From Rudanella paleaurantiibacter (GTDB lineage: Bacteria; Bacteroidota; Bacteroidia; Cytophagales; Spirosomataceae): a stretch of 64,000 nt of DNA. The notes under the pieces were generated by a model. That model was given only the letters and a program-made list of their open reading frames with translations. It was not told where the DNA came from and did no database searches. Position 1 is the stretch's first letter. Every line of letters begins with the position of its first letter. Made by a program: the position numbers and the translations under genes. Location of the stretch: assembly GCF_009184635.1 (NCBI RefSeq), contig NZ_WELI01000013.1:62001-126000 (forward strand), written 5' to 3'. Shown here piece after piece: positions 45,901-53,657 of the stretch.

Positions 45901-47422
45901 CTCAGGACCGGGACTGAGCCAGTCAGGGGCTACTAACACGGCTACTGTTTCTGCGGCTGGGACGTACTCGGTCACTGTTACTGCGGCAGGTGGGTGTTCA
46001 GCGGTGGCCACCGTCACTGTGGAAGCCAGTCAGGAGCTGCCCACCGTGAGCATCAGCGCCAACCCCGGCTCAGCCATCACCCAGGGACAAACCGTTACCC
46101 TCACCGCCAGCGGGGCAACCGCCTACCGCTGGAGTACCGGAGCGACTACCCCCGCCATCAACCCGCCTACGTCGGCCACCGGATCAACGGTTTACTCCGT
46201 CACAGGAACGAGCCCCAACGGCTGTTCGGCCACCGCTCAGATCACCCTTGTTGTATCGGCCAGTCTGACTCCGCCCCCCACGGGTGTGTGTGGTTCACAA
46301 TCCGGCACCTTGGGCGGACCTCTGACCTTGCTCGAACCCATCTACAACTGTGCTACCGGGCAGATTCAGTTCCGAACCAGCGGGGGCAATGGCGCCCCCA
46401 TCACCTACGCGGCTATCGGTATCACCGGGCCCACCACCTCCTGCTCGGCCACGGTTGATGCACAAGTTGCTGTGGATATTCGTAACGGCCGCTCAAATGT
46501 GGAGCCTTTCACAATTCTTGCTACACAGGGTAACGTTACCGTCAGTTACCGCTGGAACGCTTTGGCAGCCTGTGCAGGAACACCCCCGCCACCAACGAAC
46601 ACACCTCCCACAGTGGCCAATAGCGTAGGGGCTCAGTTAGCCACGGTTGGTGTAGGCTACAGCCTCAATATAGGTAACGTTTTTACCGATGCCCAAACAC
46701 CAGCCGCACTGACCCTTTCGGCATCAGGTCTGCCCGTTGGACTTACCCTTGTGGGTAGCACCATCACCGGTACGCCCTCCGCTTCGGGCGTGAGCACAGT
46801 AACCCTCACAGCTACCGATCCGGGTGGGATGAGCAGTAGTACAAGCTTTGTACTGACGGTGAATCCGGCTGGTAGCACCACCCCGCCCGTGGGTGCCCCC
46901 CTGGCCGCTACCGTGGTGAGCTACAGCTGCCAAACAGGGGCCATTACGTTCGGAGCCACAGGCGGCAACGGCTCGCCGGTTGAGTATTTCGCTATTGGCA
47001 TTACCGGCTGGACAACCAATGTAAACGGAATGATCGAGGCAGGGCTACGGGCTGACCCTAAGCCGGTGACGATCCGGGTGCGGCAGAATGGCGTGGAGGG
47101 CACTCCGTTTATGTTCGACTTCGGGGCTTTCTGTCGCCGAGCGGCCCGACTGGCCACCGAAACGTTATCTGACCTGGATGTACTGGTGCTGGGCAATCCC
47201 TCCACGGAGAATGACGTGGTGGTGGAGATCGCAAACCCCGCCGGGGAGGCCCTGCAACTGCGCGTCATCTCGACACAGGGTCGGCAGCTGACTAGTCAGT
47301 GGGTAGCGCCCACGGGACAGCCGGTGCGGCAGCGGGTGTCGCTGGGTTCGGAGTCAGGCATTTATCTACTTCAGGTTTCAACACCTAACCGAACCAAAAC
47401 GGTGAAGGTGGTGCGCCAATAA
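39932..47422 (+). CDS. Giant T9SS surface protein with BspA-type and plant-type LRRs and Ig-like modules, 2496 aa
   Basis: A cell-surface, adhesin-like protein. After a long signal peptide (to about residue 41) come Ig/PKD-like modules. Nine BspA/DUF285 repeats of 25 residues (FNQNIGSWNTANVTNM type) span about 380-604. A second Ig-like block follows, then a plant-type LRR section (about 1070-1376): an LRRNT-like cap (YNSTNGPGWTNKTGWL) and ten 24-residue repeats (GSIPSSLSALTNLQ type). Six closely similar Ig-like modules (TLTCANPTVTLTASPAG type) span about 1585-2030. A cadherin-like/He_PIG module (VGVGYSLNIGNVF, LPVGLTLVGSTITGTPS) lies near 2230-2310. The last about 85 residues (VLGNPSTENDVVVEIANPAG, SGIYLLQVSTPNRTKTVKVV) are the T9SS sorting domain. 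Ligand unknown. The gene follows the HTCS by 93 bases and ends at a strong convergent terminator. Confidence 0.88.
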   Translation: MTTQFTVHFLNPKRFRNGLARSYRLAILSLLLILSVTARGQSISGFAAIRDVGCLGESYSFTATVSGYTNVYSYTLTDGVQTTISTSNSPNFDVPLVPTTTGLRTVTLLVGPVTSSGGGGGETTESVRIPTSTARIASPPANVKTVNTPPQSTQNTNVATVGINVLNPPSLTVTASPSFTITSGQTVTLTASGADSYTWTGGATGSSFTATPASTTPYSVTGANAGCSSTTTVTVTVTGSPFVTRWNLATTGSGANQLSFGVATSGTVSYTWQEVSPGSASGSGTFTGTTATITGLPTGATIDLSIAPANFQRIIINNGADRSRLIDVRQWGTVGWTSMNNAFYGCDGLAVSASDVPNLAGVSDMTQMFRGCTSLNGPANIGSWNTANVTNMSFMFYGARAFNQNIGSWNTAKVTTMNQMFRDASVFNQNIGSWNTANVIIMHQMFLDARAFNQNIGSWNTAKVTTMSGMFLGASAFNQNIGSWNTANVTDMYQMFSEASAFNQNIGSWNTAKVTTMYRMFWEARAFNQNIGLWNTANVTNMSGMFLGASAFNQNIGSWNTGNVTNMSLMFWEARAFNQNIGSWNTANVTTMSFMFYGARAFNQSLSDWGTRLNPAVDLASMLDNCGMSVANYDATLTGFNSGTVTGRNLGATGRQYCASAADRANLTGVKGWTISGDLSLVPNLMVTANPSLTITSGQTVTLTASGGTSYTWTGGATARSFTATPASTATYSVTSVNASGCMSVTSVTVTVNAPPAPTITAFAPTAGTVCVGSVATFTATLGNVTGTYDFTLTNGTGPISGTATGAAFSRTLTTAGSGVQTFTLTIGANGTTVAASTTLNVGALPVAGINASLTALSCSNPTVSLTATGGNMYRWEDGSTNASRTISASGTYSVTVTSSNVCSATASITLNDEQIAPVANILPVGPALSCTGTASLTATGGVSYRWDDSSTNPVRTVYSEGLYSVTVTAANGCTATASTTVALPFLVLPQIEVTPLTSELSCVNTSVTLTASIVVGFGSGYTFRWEDNSTGATRIVTSPGTYRVTVTWDNGCFAMAEATVTGSTSAHPDYQPLVDLYNSTNGPGWTNKTGWLTNCDPCNGWFGVTCAGGRVTRLLLTDNKLIGSIPSSLSALISLQDLRLQANQLSGSIPSGLSALTNLQRLDLDNNQLSGSIPSSLSALINLQRLFLQNNQLTGSIPNSLSALTSLQQLFLINNQLSGNIPSSLSALTNLQDLRLSSNQLSGSIPNSLSVLTNLQLLLLSENQLTGSIPSSLSALTSLLQLRLDRNQLTGSIPNSLSALTSLQLLLLNNNQLTGNIPASLSALINLQDLWLHNNQFIGSIPSSLSALTNLSSLNLNDNQLSGCYPASLTFFCEITTNFSNNIGLPGGGSTASFSAFCASGEGSDAFVAVASASQSTATVGTAVSLSSTGGSTATFSWLAPAGATLGNSATGSTVSATLTTPGEKTFTVTVSFGNSCSSVATVSVTGVAAAPPAPTITAFAPTAGTVCVGSVATFTATVGNVTGTYNFTLTNSTGTLSSTATGATFSQPLTTAGSGVQTFTLTIGANGTTVAASTTLNVEVLTANISPSSTTLTCSSPTATFTASGGGTYRWEDGSTNAIRSVSTAGTYSVTVTAANGCTATASVTISEDKTLPAVSLSASGTVTCANPTVTLTASPAGQGTYRFTGPGLNQSGAANTATVSAGGVYGVTVTAANGCTVSATTTVESATNAVNATLVASGTLTCANPTVTLTASPAGASYTFSGPGLSQSGATNTATVSTAGTYSVVVTAAGGCSAVSTVTVQGNTTPPTANITPTAATLTCSNPTATLTASGGGTYRWEDGSTNASRTVNSAGTYSVTVTSANGCTATASVTISEDKTLPTFSLAASGTVTCANPTVTLTASPAGQGTYRFTGPGLNQSGAANTATVAAGGVYGVTVTAANGCTASATTTVESATNAVNASLVASGTLTCANPTVTLTASPAGASFVFSGPGLSQSGATNTATVSAAGTYSVTVTAAGGCSAVATVTVEASQELPTVSISANPGSAITQGQTVTLTASGATAYRWSTGATTPAINPPTSATGSTVYSVTGTSPNGCSATAQITLVVSASLTPPPTGVCGSQSGTLGGPLTLLEPIYNCATGQIQFRTSGGNGAPITYAAIGITGPTTSCSATVDAQVAVDIRNGRSNVEPFTILATQGNVTVSYRWNALAACAGTPPPPTNTPPTVANSVGAQLATVGVGYSLNIGNVFTDAQTPAALTLSASGLPVGLTLVGSTITGTPSASGVSTVTLTATDPGGMSSSTSFVLTVNPAGSTTPPVGAPLAATVVSYSCQTGAITFGATGGNGSPVEYFAIGITGWTTNVNGMIEAGLRADPKPVTIRVRQNGVEGTPFMFDFGAFCRRAARLATETLSDLDVLVLGNPSTENDVVVEIANPAGEALQLRVISTQGRQLTSQWVAPTGQPVRQRVSLGSESGIYLLQVSTPNRTKTVKVVRQ
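41069..41743 (+). repeat. Nine 75-bp in-frame tandem repeats (BspA/DUF285)
   Basis: Units start every 75 bases from 41069 with AACATCGG(A/T)TCGTGGAATA. Copies are nearly identical at DNA level. Units 1-6 alternate between NTANV and NTAKV, giving a 150-bp higher-order period. The base composition is visibly richer in A+T than the surrounding gene. Confidence 0.95.
43301..44020 (+). repeat. Ten 72-bp in-frame tandem repeats (plant-type LRR)
   Basis: Units of 24 residues with consensus GSIPSSLSALTNLQxLxLxxNQLS repeat exactly every 72 bases from 43301. They match the receptor-kinase class of leucine-rich repeats (LxxLxLxxNxLxGxIPxxL). A capping segment with a Cys pair (NCDPCNGWFGVTC) precedes them. 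Confidence 0.95.
44711..46020 (+). repeat. 681-bp direct duplication of a three-module Ig-like block
   Basis: The block starting CTTACCTGCTC at 44711 is repeated from 45392, an offset of 681 bases (227 residues). Each copy holds three Ig-like modules. A further module pair in the same gene (PPAPTITAFAPTAGTVCVGS) starts at 42194 and 44408. Confidence 0.9.
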
Positions 47423-47460
47423 GATGCCGTGCAACTTGAATTAGCGTTCTATATCCCACC

Positions 47461-47523
47461 GTTACAGTAACGAAGCGGCCCCGCCGGATTTATAATCTGG
47501 TGGGGCCGCTTCGTTACTGTAAC
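47461..47523. terminator. Long bidirectional terminator-like hairpin
   Basis: The arm at 47461-47485 (GTTACAGTAACGAAGCGGCC onward) pairs with 47499-47523 over 25 bases, with a single G-T wobble, around a 13-base loop. It lies between the convergent adhesin and MFS genes. There is no T-run, but the GC-rich upper stem is strong. The rest of 47423-47664 shows no gene. Confidence 0.75.
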
Positions 47524-47664
47524 CGGATGTATCCTGCACGACTCGTGATCAATAAATAATAACCTGACAATCAATAGGGTAAACCCTCACATAACGTACA
47601 TTATTCATCGCCCATTCTCTAATCAGTCTGTTTAGCAGGTTTGGCTTCTCCCCTCCTACTACAC

Positions 47665-48951
47665 TCATGTAGCATTAGCAGCCTTTGTATCAACCAACTC
47701 CGCTTGGGTCGGTTTAAGCAGTGTGATCTGAGCCAGCATGGCCACCAGCACCACCCCCGACAGGGCCGCAAAGTCGCGACCGAGGTGGCCCCCGTCGGTG
47801 GCGCTACCGAGCCAGTTGGTTATGGCGGCACCGGCAAATACGCCGGTCATGTTCATGATCCCATAGGCGGTGGCCCGGCGCTGTACCGGCACAAACTGAC
47901 ACAGAATCGGCATGTTATTCGCGTCGAATAGCCCGTACCCCACACCAAAACAAACGGCCGCACCCAGCATGTGCACCAGCGAGCTACCAAATCCCAACAG
48001 CAACAGGGCCGGAATGGTGAGCAGCAATCCCGACGCGCTGACCCAGATACGGCCCCGCACCTGCGTTTGCACCAACCGGTCGGAGAGAGTTCCGCCGAGC
48101 AGAACCCCCACCAGCGATGAAGCCGCAATGGCGATGGTAGCCAAAGGACCAGCCTGTGCCATGTCGATGTTCAGATTCGTAGCCAGGAGAGTTGGGAGCC
48201 AGTTTTTAGTAGCCCAGCCCGGCAGGCTCGGAATGGCGTACACCAGCAACAAGACCCAAAAAGCTCGATTCGTGAAAAGTAGACGCAGGCTCTCCCCCAC
48301 GGTTTGCGTGTTCTTTTGTATATGCTGTTTTTGGGGTTCGGCCGGTTGACGGGCTTCTTTCAGGAAAAAGGCCAACACCCCGGCATACACAATGCCCGCC
48401 CCTCCAAAAGCCGCAAACGTGGTTGGCCACGAGTAGGTACTAGCGAGTGTGGCACCAAAGCCGCCGAGGGCCTGCCCCATGTACAGGCCCGTCATATGGA
48501 TGCCCACGGCCAATGAGCGGGTGCGCGACGTATGAAAATCAGCAATAAGCGAGAGGCCCGCCGGAATGTACAGCGCTTCGCTCACACCCATCACCGCCCG
48601 CAACACATACAGTTGCCCGAACGTGGTGGCATTTCCCATGAGCAGGGTCACGCCCGACCACACTGCCAAACTACCCACAATGAGCCACTTTCGGCTCAGT
48701 CGGTCGGCCACCAGACCCGCAACCGGACTCATTAGTCCATAGATCCAGAGGAAAATGGCCATCAGCCGGCCAAAATTAGTGGCCGATTCCAACTCGGCAA
48801 TATCCTGCAACATTGCCGGGCGCATGGTGGCCAGCATCTGCCGGTCAAGGTAGTTGAGCAGAGCGACCACCCAAAGCAACCCGACAACTATCCAGGGGTA
48901 ATAACCAGGCTTCGGCTGGGTGGGTGATTCGGACAGAGTAGTAGTGTTCAT
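47665..48951 (-). CDS. MFS transporter, probable sialic-acid importer, 428 aa
   Basis: An inner-membrane major-facilitator protein with twelve predicted segments. It has the ACS-family signature LLNYLDRQMLATMRP in TM1 and the loop 2-3 motif GLVADRLSRKWLIVG; the loop 8-9 counterpart is GGTLSDRLVQTQVRG. Related proteins carry hexuronates, sugars or sialic acid. It is the last gene of the minus-strand nan group, 10 bases after the GH20 gene, so a NanT-like role (proton-coupled Neu5Ac import after outer-membrane passage) is inferred from context rather than from a diagnostic residue. Confidence 0.85.
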   Translation of the reverse strand: MNTTTLSESPTQPKPGYYPWIVVGLLWVVALLNYLDRQMLATMRPAMLQDIAELESATNFGRLMAIFLWIYGLMSPVAGLVADRLSRKWLIVGSLAVWSGVTLLMGNATTFGQLYVLRAVMGVSEALYIPAGLSLIADFHTSRTRSLAVGIHMTGLYMGQALGGFGATLASTYSWPTTFAAFGGAGIVYAGVLAFFLKEARQPAEPQKQHIQKNTQTVGESLRLLFTNRAFWVLLLVYAIPSLPGWATKNWLPTLLATNLNIDMAQAGPLATIAIAASSLVGVLLGGTLSDRLVQTQVRGRIWVSASGLLLTIPALLLLGFGSSLVHMLGAAVCFGVGYGLFDANNMPILCQFVPVQRRATAYGIMNMTGVFAGAAITNWLGSATDGGHLGRDFAALSGVVLVAMLAQITLLKPTQAELVDTKAANAT

Positions 48952-48961
48952 AAAGGGGCAG

Positions 48962-50962
48962 TTAAAGCTTTTTGGGCGATTGTTCGGGTGAGAAAATCAA
49001 CTCATCGGCCGTTTCCCAGTGCGCTCCTTCCCGGCGCACAAATACACAGGTAAACAGCCACTTCACCAATCGGTATTCGGGCGTACTAAACGATCCCACG
49101 GGGAGTTTCAGCAGCACCCGGTTCCAACCGGGTTTGAGCGAAACAGCAATCGGCTCGCGGGCCTCGTAGGGCTCATTCTGGTAGGGTTGCTCCAGATTCT
49201 GGGGCCGTAAACCCGCTTGTTGCCAATTGGGCGGGGGTACACGTTCGCCGTTGAGCCAAAGGGTGCTCCCCTTGTGGTCCCAGGCCCCGGCGGGCGGTGC
49301 CGCGTCTTTCTCCGAGCGGCCGTAATTGTGAAAATCGACCCACAGCCCTACGGTCTGCGCTTTGGGCGAATACACCTCCGTATAGGCGTAGGCCGTGTGG
49401 TTCGGTTTTGGGTCGGGCAGGTAAGCCCGCACCACCGACGGCCCCCAGGTATGCCGCATATAAACCGTGGCCCCAGTTGCCGACACAGCCGGGAAATGGA
49501 GGTTGCCTTCTTCGGGCGGAAACGAAGCACTCAGATTACCGCCGTTCGGGAAAGGCCCCAGAATCCGCCAATGCAACCCGCTCTGCCGAACGTACGGAAA
49601 CACCTTCTGGCTAAAATGCAGCCGTTTGTGGGTTAGTAGCCGGTCTTCAAACTCGGCAAAAGCGGCCGGGTCAGTAAGTACTACGCCCGTTTGGGTTTCG
49701 GGCTTGCCGCCCCCGCGCCAGATTCGCTCGGCAAACGTGAGCAGAATCGGGTAAAGCCCATTCAACCGTTCGAGTTGGGCCGTACTGGCGGGTCGGCGGT
49801 CGTTCCAGATACAGGCAATGGCCCCCAAATGGCGGGGAGTGGCCTCGGGCACGTCGCAGAAATCACGCTGAAACAGGCTAATCAGGTCGGCCTGAGTAGC
49901 GTAATGGTTCAGGTAAAGGTCGCGTGAGTCGATTACCCGCATACCCGGCAACGGCTTTCGGGCGCTCATCCAGAGCTGACGAATGGCCAAGCTGTCCATC
50001 TTACCGCCCGGATACCAGCCAATCACCTCTTTGCCACACGCGCGTACGACACCCATCATGGTCGGTACAAACGTTGAATCCCGAAAGGCCACCTCGTCGG
50101 TCCCGATATGCAGATAAGGTGCGTCGAACAGGGCACACACCTCCCGAATAAGGCTTTTCACCCACTTTTTTCCCGGCTCCGACTGCATATCGACGCCCGT
50201 TGCCCGCCGGAAAGCCGCACTATGCCCCGGCATATCGAGTTCGGGAATGATCTGAATGTGCCGCTCATGGGCGAACTGCAGTAACCCACGCACCTCGGCT
50301 TTGGTGTAAAAACCGCCGGGGTCACGCTGCATGTGGATGGCCTCGGTCAGTTGGGGCAGGCTATCGCTGGCCAATCGCCAGGCGAGATCTTCGGTCAGGT
50401 GCCAGTGAAACGTGTTCAGCTTGTAACGCGACATCTGCTGAAGATGCGCACGCAGCGTATCAAGCGTGATAAAACTCCGGCCGGTATCGTGCATCAGGCC
50501 CCGGACCGGAAATGCCGGGTAATCGGTTATCTGACAACCAGCGAGCGAGGGGGGCGGGCCGGGCTGCACCAATTGTTGCAGGGTTCGATACGCCCAGAAA
50601 AGCCCCCGTTCGGTGGCAGCTGTCAGTTGTATATTCTTTGCCGAGACGGTAATCGAATACCCCTCTGGTTTATCCCGAAACGCACCCATAGGCTCCAGTT
50701 TCAGGACAACCTGAGCACCGGCCTGGGCAGAACCCGAGTCCACCGTCTGGGCCTTCGTTCCCTGTTGCCGCAAAAACGCAACCACCGAATCGGCCACAAC
50801 CCGCGCCTGAGCGTTGGGGGTCAGTACCCGAATTAGACCTTGCAACCGGAAGGCTTCGTTTGTCCAGACAACCCGGCGCGGGGCCGGAATGAGCGCGGGT
50901 GGTTTCGCCCAGGTGGCTACCCAGATCAAGAGCCAAAAAGCCGCGATTAAGCTTATTTTCAA
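48962..50962 (-). CDS. GH20 beta-N-acetylhexosaminidase, 666 aa
   Basis: Releases terminal GlcNAc/GalNAc from glycans. The TTG at 50962 is preferred as start: it overlaps the upstream TGA (TTGA) and directly begins a signal peptide (MKISLIAAFWLLIWVATWA). An ATG at 51037 would add 25 residues but overlaps the upstream gene by 79 bases. An alpha/beta GH20b domain (about 20-140) precedes the catalytic barrel, with MHDTGRSFITLDTLRAHLQ, FHWHLTEDLAWRL, IPELDMPGHS and the catalytic Asp-Glu in HIGTDEV (289-290). A C-terminal beta-sandwich (about 510-666) may bind substrate or shape the active site. In the nan locus it would trim glycans once sialic acid is removed. Confidence 0.9.
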   Translation of the reverse strand: MKISLIAAFWLLIWVATWAKPPALIPAPRRVVWTNEAFRLQGLIRVLTPNAQARVVADSVVAFLRQQGTKAQTVDSGSAQAGAQVVLKLEPMGAFRDKPEGYSITVSAKNIQLTAATERGLFWAYRTLQQLVQPGPPPSLAGCQITDYPAFPVRGLMHDTGRSFITLDTLRAHLQQMSRYKLNTFHWHLTEDLAWRLASDSLPQLTEAIHMQRDPGGFYTKAEVRGLLQFAHERHIQIIPELDMPGHSAAFRRATGVDMQSEPGKKWVKSLIREVCALFDAPYLHIGTDEVAFRDSTFVPTMMGVVRACGKEVIGWYPGGKMDSLAIRQLWMSARKPLPGMRVIDSRDLYLNHYATQADLISLFQRDFCDVPEATPRHLGAIACIWNDRRPASTAQLERLNGLYPILLTFAERIWRGGGKPETQTGVVLTDPAAFAEFEDRLLTHKRLHFSQKVFPYVRQSGLHWRILGPFPNGGNLSASFPPEEGNLHFPAVSATGATVYMRHTWGPSVVRAYLPDPKPNHTAYAYTEVYSPKAQTVGLWVDFHNYGRSEKDAAPPAGAWDHKGSTLWLNGERVPPPNWQQAGLRPQNLEQPYQNEPYEAREPIAVSLKPGWNRVLLKLPVGSFSTPEYRLVKWLFTCVFVRREGAHWETADELIFSPEQSPKKL

Positions 50963-52491
50963 GGCAAAGGAAGTTTGAAAGTGGAGAGCGGAAACCGCTC
51001 GCTGTTCACTACGTTGGCCGTGGTGTAGGGCTGCCATCCGTAGTACAGGAATTGACCCGTTTGGGCGCCCGTCAGATGCACGATGTTACCCCGAAGCTGG
51101 GCAGAAAGATCAGTATGGGGGCCGGTGACATCGCCGAGGGCAAACCCGCGCACCGCCTGGCGATCAGCAGTTTGGAGACCCTTCCCCGCATTGGCTACGT
51201 GAAGTTCCCAGCCATCTGCCCGCCGACATACCCGCACAGGCACCGGAGAGGGCAGCAACGGTTTTTTATAGGTTTGAACGAGCATAGCGCGGGCCAAACG
51301 TTCGCCCACCGTTTTTTTATCGGTCGGGTGAACATCCGTCGGGTGGCCCACATCGCTCGTGACGGCCATACCCACGTTAGGCAGCGATTCGGCCAGTCGC
51401 CGTTGCCCATCCCGAAACAGGGGCCAATACTCGGATTTATACCCTTTCTCGGTACCAATGGACGAAAGTTGACAGTAAAAAAATGGGAGCTTGGGCCGGT
51501 TCCAGGCGCGTCGCCATTGGGCAATAAGTACCGGAAAAAGGGCTTCGTGTTGCTGTACCCGTCGACTACTCAGCGCGTTGCTTTCACCCTGATACCACAT
51601 CACTCCTTTGACCGACAGTGAGCTCAGCGGCAGCACCCCGGCCTCGTACAGAAATCCTGGCTCGTACGGGTGATGGACACCGTGCGGGCCATGCGGCAAC
51701 AGATAGCCCGCACGGAGCAGAGAGTCGAGGTTTTCGTGGCCCCGTTGGATGCACCAGGGTTCGAGGGCTTTATTTCCGAACCAGTCACCCGTAAAAAGGC
51801 ACTGCAACAGGGTGTCCGCCCCCGCTCCGTCGGCAGCCATCCAGGCCTCGGCGGGCGAACCACCCACAGCCATATGAATAAGGCCGACCGGAACTCCCAC
51901 CGTTTCCTGCACAACCCGGCCCGCGTAATAACACACCGCCGAAAAGGCCCGTACCGAAACCGAATCAGCAATCTGCCATTGCCCCGGCTGGAAATACCGG
52001 GCCGGTTCGAGAAACGGGGCTTCGTGCGCCTTAAACGGTTCGTTATACCGAAACGCACCGGGTTTGCGGTCGTAGAGCCGCAATAAGGGGTTGGGGGCCT
52101 CCCGAAACGTTTGGGCCGCGTGCCGTTCAGCCGAAACCGGAAACGCCATGTTTGACTGACCCGCGCAGACCCAGACATCGCCCACGAGCAGGTGGTTCAG
52201 TTCGAGCCGGGCCGAATGAGCCTGTACAAGCAGTTGGAGGGGAACCGAAGAGGCCCGGCGGGCGGGTAGCTTCACCGACCAGGTCGAATCGGGCAAAACG
52301 GTGGTCTGTGCTTCATCGTCGGCCAGCCGAACCCGCACCTGTTGAGTGGGTATTCCCCTCCCCCAGATGTGCACGGGCTGATCGCGCTGAATCACCATGC
52401 CCGATTGCCAGAACTCGGCCAGCCGAACCTGAGCATATGTGGCAGGCATGAGCCCCAACACGAGCAAAATGAGCGAAATAAGTTTCTTCAT
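50959..52491 (-). CDS. Sialate O-acetylesterase (SASA family), 510 aa
   Basis: Removes O-acetyl groups from sialic acids so that sialidase and lyase can act. A signal peptide (1-20, ending TYA-Q) is followed by a beta-domain (ADDEAQTTVLPDSTWSVKLP) and the SGNH-type esterase fold. Block I GDVWVCAGQSNM has the nucleophile Ser at residue 113. VPVGLIHMAVGGSPAEAWM is the Gly block, and GVMWYQGESNA is a block with the conserved Gln-Gly-Glu. The catalytic His is probably in DVGHPTDVHPTDK. Its stop overlaps the TTG start of the GH20 gene, so the two are translationally coupled. It starts 20 bases after the nanM-like stop. Confidence 0.92.
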   Translation of the reverse strand: MKKLISLILLVLGLMPATYAQVRLAEFWQSGMVIQRDQPVHIWGRGIPTQQVRVRLADDEAQTTVLPDSTWSVKLPARRASSVPLQLLVQAHSARLELNHLLVGDVWVCAGQSNMAFPVSAERHAAQTFREAPNPLLRLYDRKPGAFRYNEPFKAHEAPFLEPARYFQPGQWQIADSVSVRAFSAVCYYAGRVVQETVGVPVGLIHMAVGGSPAEAWMAADGAGADTLLQCLFTGDWFGNKALEPWCIQRGHENLDSLLRAGYLLPHGPHGVHHPYEPGFLYEAGVLPLSSLSVKGVMWYQGESNALSSRRVQQHEALFPVLIAQWRRAWNRPKLPFFYCQLSSIGTEKGYKSEYWPLFRDGQRRLAESLPNVGMAVTSDVGHPTDVHPTDKKTVGERLARAMLVQTYKKPLLPSPVPVRVCRRADGWELHVANAGKGLQTADRQAVRGFALGDVTGPHTDLSAQLRGNIVHLTGAQTGQFLYYGWQPYTTANVVNSERFPLSTFKLPLP

Positions 52492-52511
52492 ACCATTTAT
52501 CTATTCTCCTT

Positions 52512-53657
52512 TCAGAACGGGATAAACCGAGTCGTCGGCGTTCGAACCCCCGGCGATACTTCGCCACTTGGCAGGACAAAACCACCCGGAAAGGCAACGG
52601 GCGTAGTGGTAACAGGCACCGCAAACGGCAGGTCGCGCCAACGGGTCCACCGTCGTTTTCTGGGTGTGTACACCCAAACCGTTTTTGAAAAACCGGGATG
52701 GTCGCGTTGCAGAGCATTTCGGCGGAAGGTCAAACTATCGCGGACGGGGCCGGTTACGGATTGGGCTATCTGATTGTTTACGCGTTCGATTTGACCGAGA
52801 CGCTCACCCGTATCGCCCCCGATCACCAGCACCGACCCATCGGGCGTAGCAACAGCCGAATGGGCCGATAAGGGCGTTGGTAAGTCAGGCAGTTGCTCCC
52901 ATCGGTTTTGGGCTGGCGTGTACGCGTAGGCATCAGCGAAGACCCGTGTTTGTCCATCGGCGGTGTATCGGCCTCCGGCCACGTACAATCGTCCGTTGGT
53001 CGCTACCAGAACAGCGTATGCCCGGGCCGGGCCAGGTAAGTCGGCCAGCGGTTTCCAGCCGGTTTCGGGCCGAAGCAGATTCAGCACGTACAACGTCCGC
53101 TCGGCTCCACGTTCCGACTCCCCTCCAAACACATACAACTGATTGCCCAGACACGCAGCCGACAAATTGGCCAGCGGCCGGAGTAACGGAGGTAGCGTAT
53201 CGGCCCGCAATTGGCGGTTTCGGGCATCCCAGCGGTAGGCCACTACCTCGGCATACCGACGTTGCGCATCGTTGCCGCCAAGGGTTATGAATCCGTCGCG
53301 CCAGGTTACCGAAGCCCCATAGCCAAGTGCATGGCCCAACTCGCCTACTACCTGCCAGCGTTGCGGAGTACCGTTTATGGGTAAAGCATAGATGGTTCGG
53401 TGCCAAACCTTTTGACCGCCCTCCCAGGGGTAGCCATTCGGGAAGTTGGCCCCGCCCGCCAGCAACAACATGCCGCCACTCAGGCCCGCAAAGCCGCCAG
53501 CCACCCCCGGATTGGTTTTACCCAAAAGCGGGGGTAGGGCGGGCAGAGCTGTCAACGTCGGGCGGGGCTGAGCCAGCGCCAAAGCAGGGAGCAGCAGGGC
53601 CAACAGCCCCACTTTAGCGACTAACCGCGCCCTCCGTAAGAGCCGAACGCGAAGCAT
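52512..53657 (-). CDS. nanM: NanM-like N-acetylneuraminate mutarotase (Kelch propeller), 381 aa
   Basis: Probably speeds conversion of alpha- to beta-Neu5Ac after sialidase release. A signal peptide (RRARLVAKVGLLALLLPAL) is followed by six Kelch-type repeats: GGMLLLAGGANFPNGYPWEG, GFITLGGND, LYVFGGES, LYVAGGRY and VLVIGGDTGERLGQIE. The architecture and length fit the cyclically permuted mutarotase group. The ATG at 53657 overlaps the lyase gene by 44 bases. A GTG right after the lyase stop would remove the overlap but also the positive n-region of the signal peptide, so the ATG is kept. Position between lyase and esterase supports the assignment. Confidence 0.85.
   Translation of the reverse strand: MLRVRLLRRARLVAKVGLLALLLPALALAQPRPTLTALPALPPLLGKTNPGVAGGFAGLSGGMLLLAGGANFPNGYPWEGGQKVWHRTIYALPINGTPQRWQVVGELGHALGYGASVTWRDGFITLGGNDAQRRYAEVVAYRWDARNRQLRADTLPPLLRPLANLSAACLGNQLYVFGGESERGAERTLYVLNLLRPETGWKPLADLPGPARAYAVLVATNGRLYVAGGRYTADGQTRVFADAYAYTPAQNRWEQLPDLPTPLSAHSAVATPDGSVLVIGGDTGERLGQIERVNNQIAQSVTGPVRDSLTFRRNALQRDHPGFSKTVWVYTPRKRRWTRWRDLPFAVPVTTTPVAFPGGFVLPSGEVSPGVRTPTTRFIPF

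Noticed and set aside
42295-46017. Series of minus-strand frames rich in Val/Pro/Leu repeats
   Set aside because: They are the complement of the repeated Ig-like modules in the adhesin gene and repeat only because the sense strand does.
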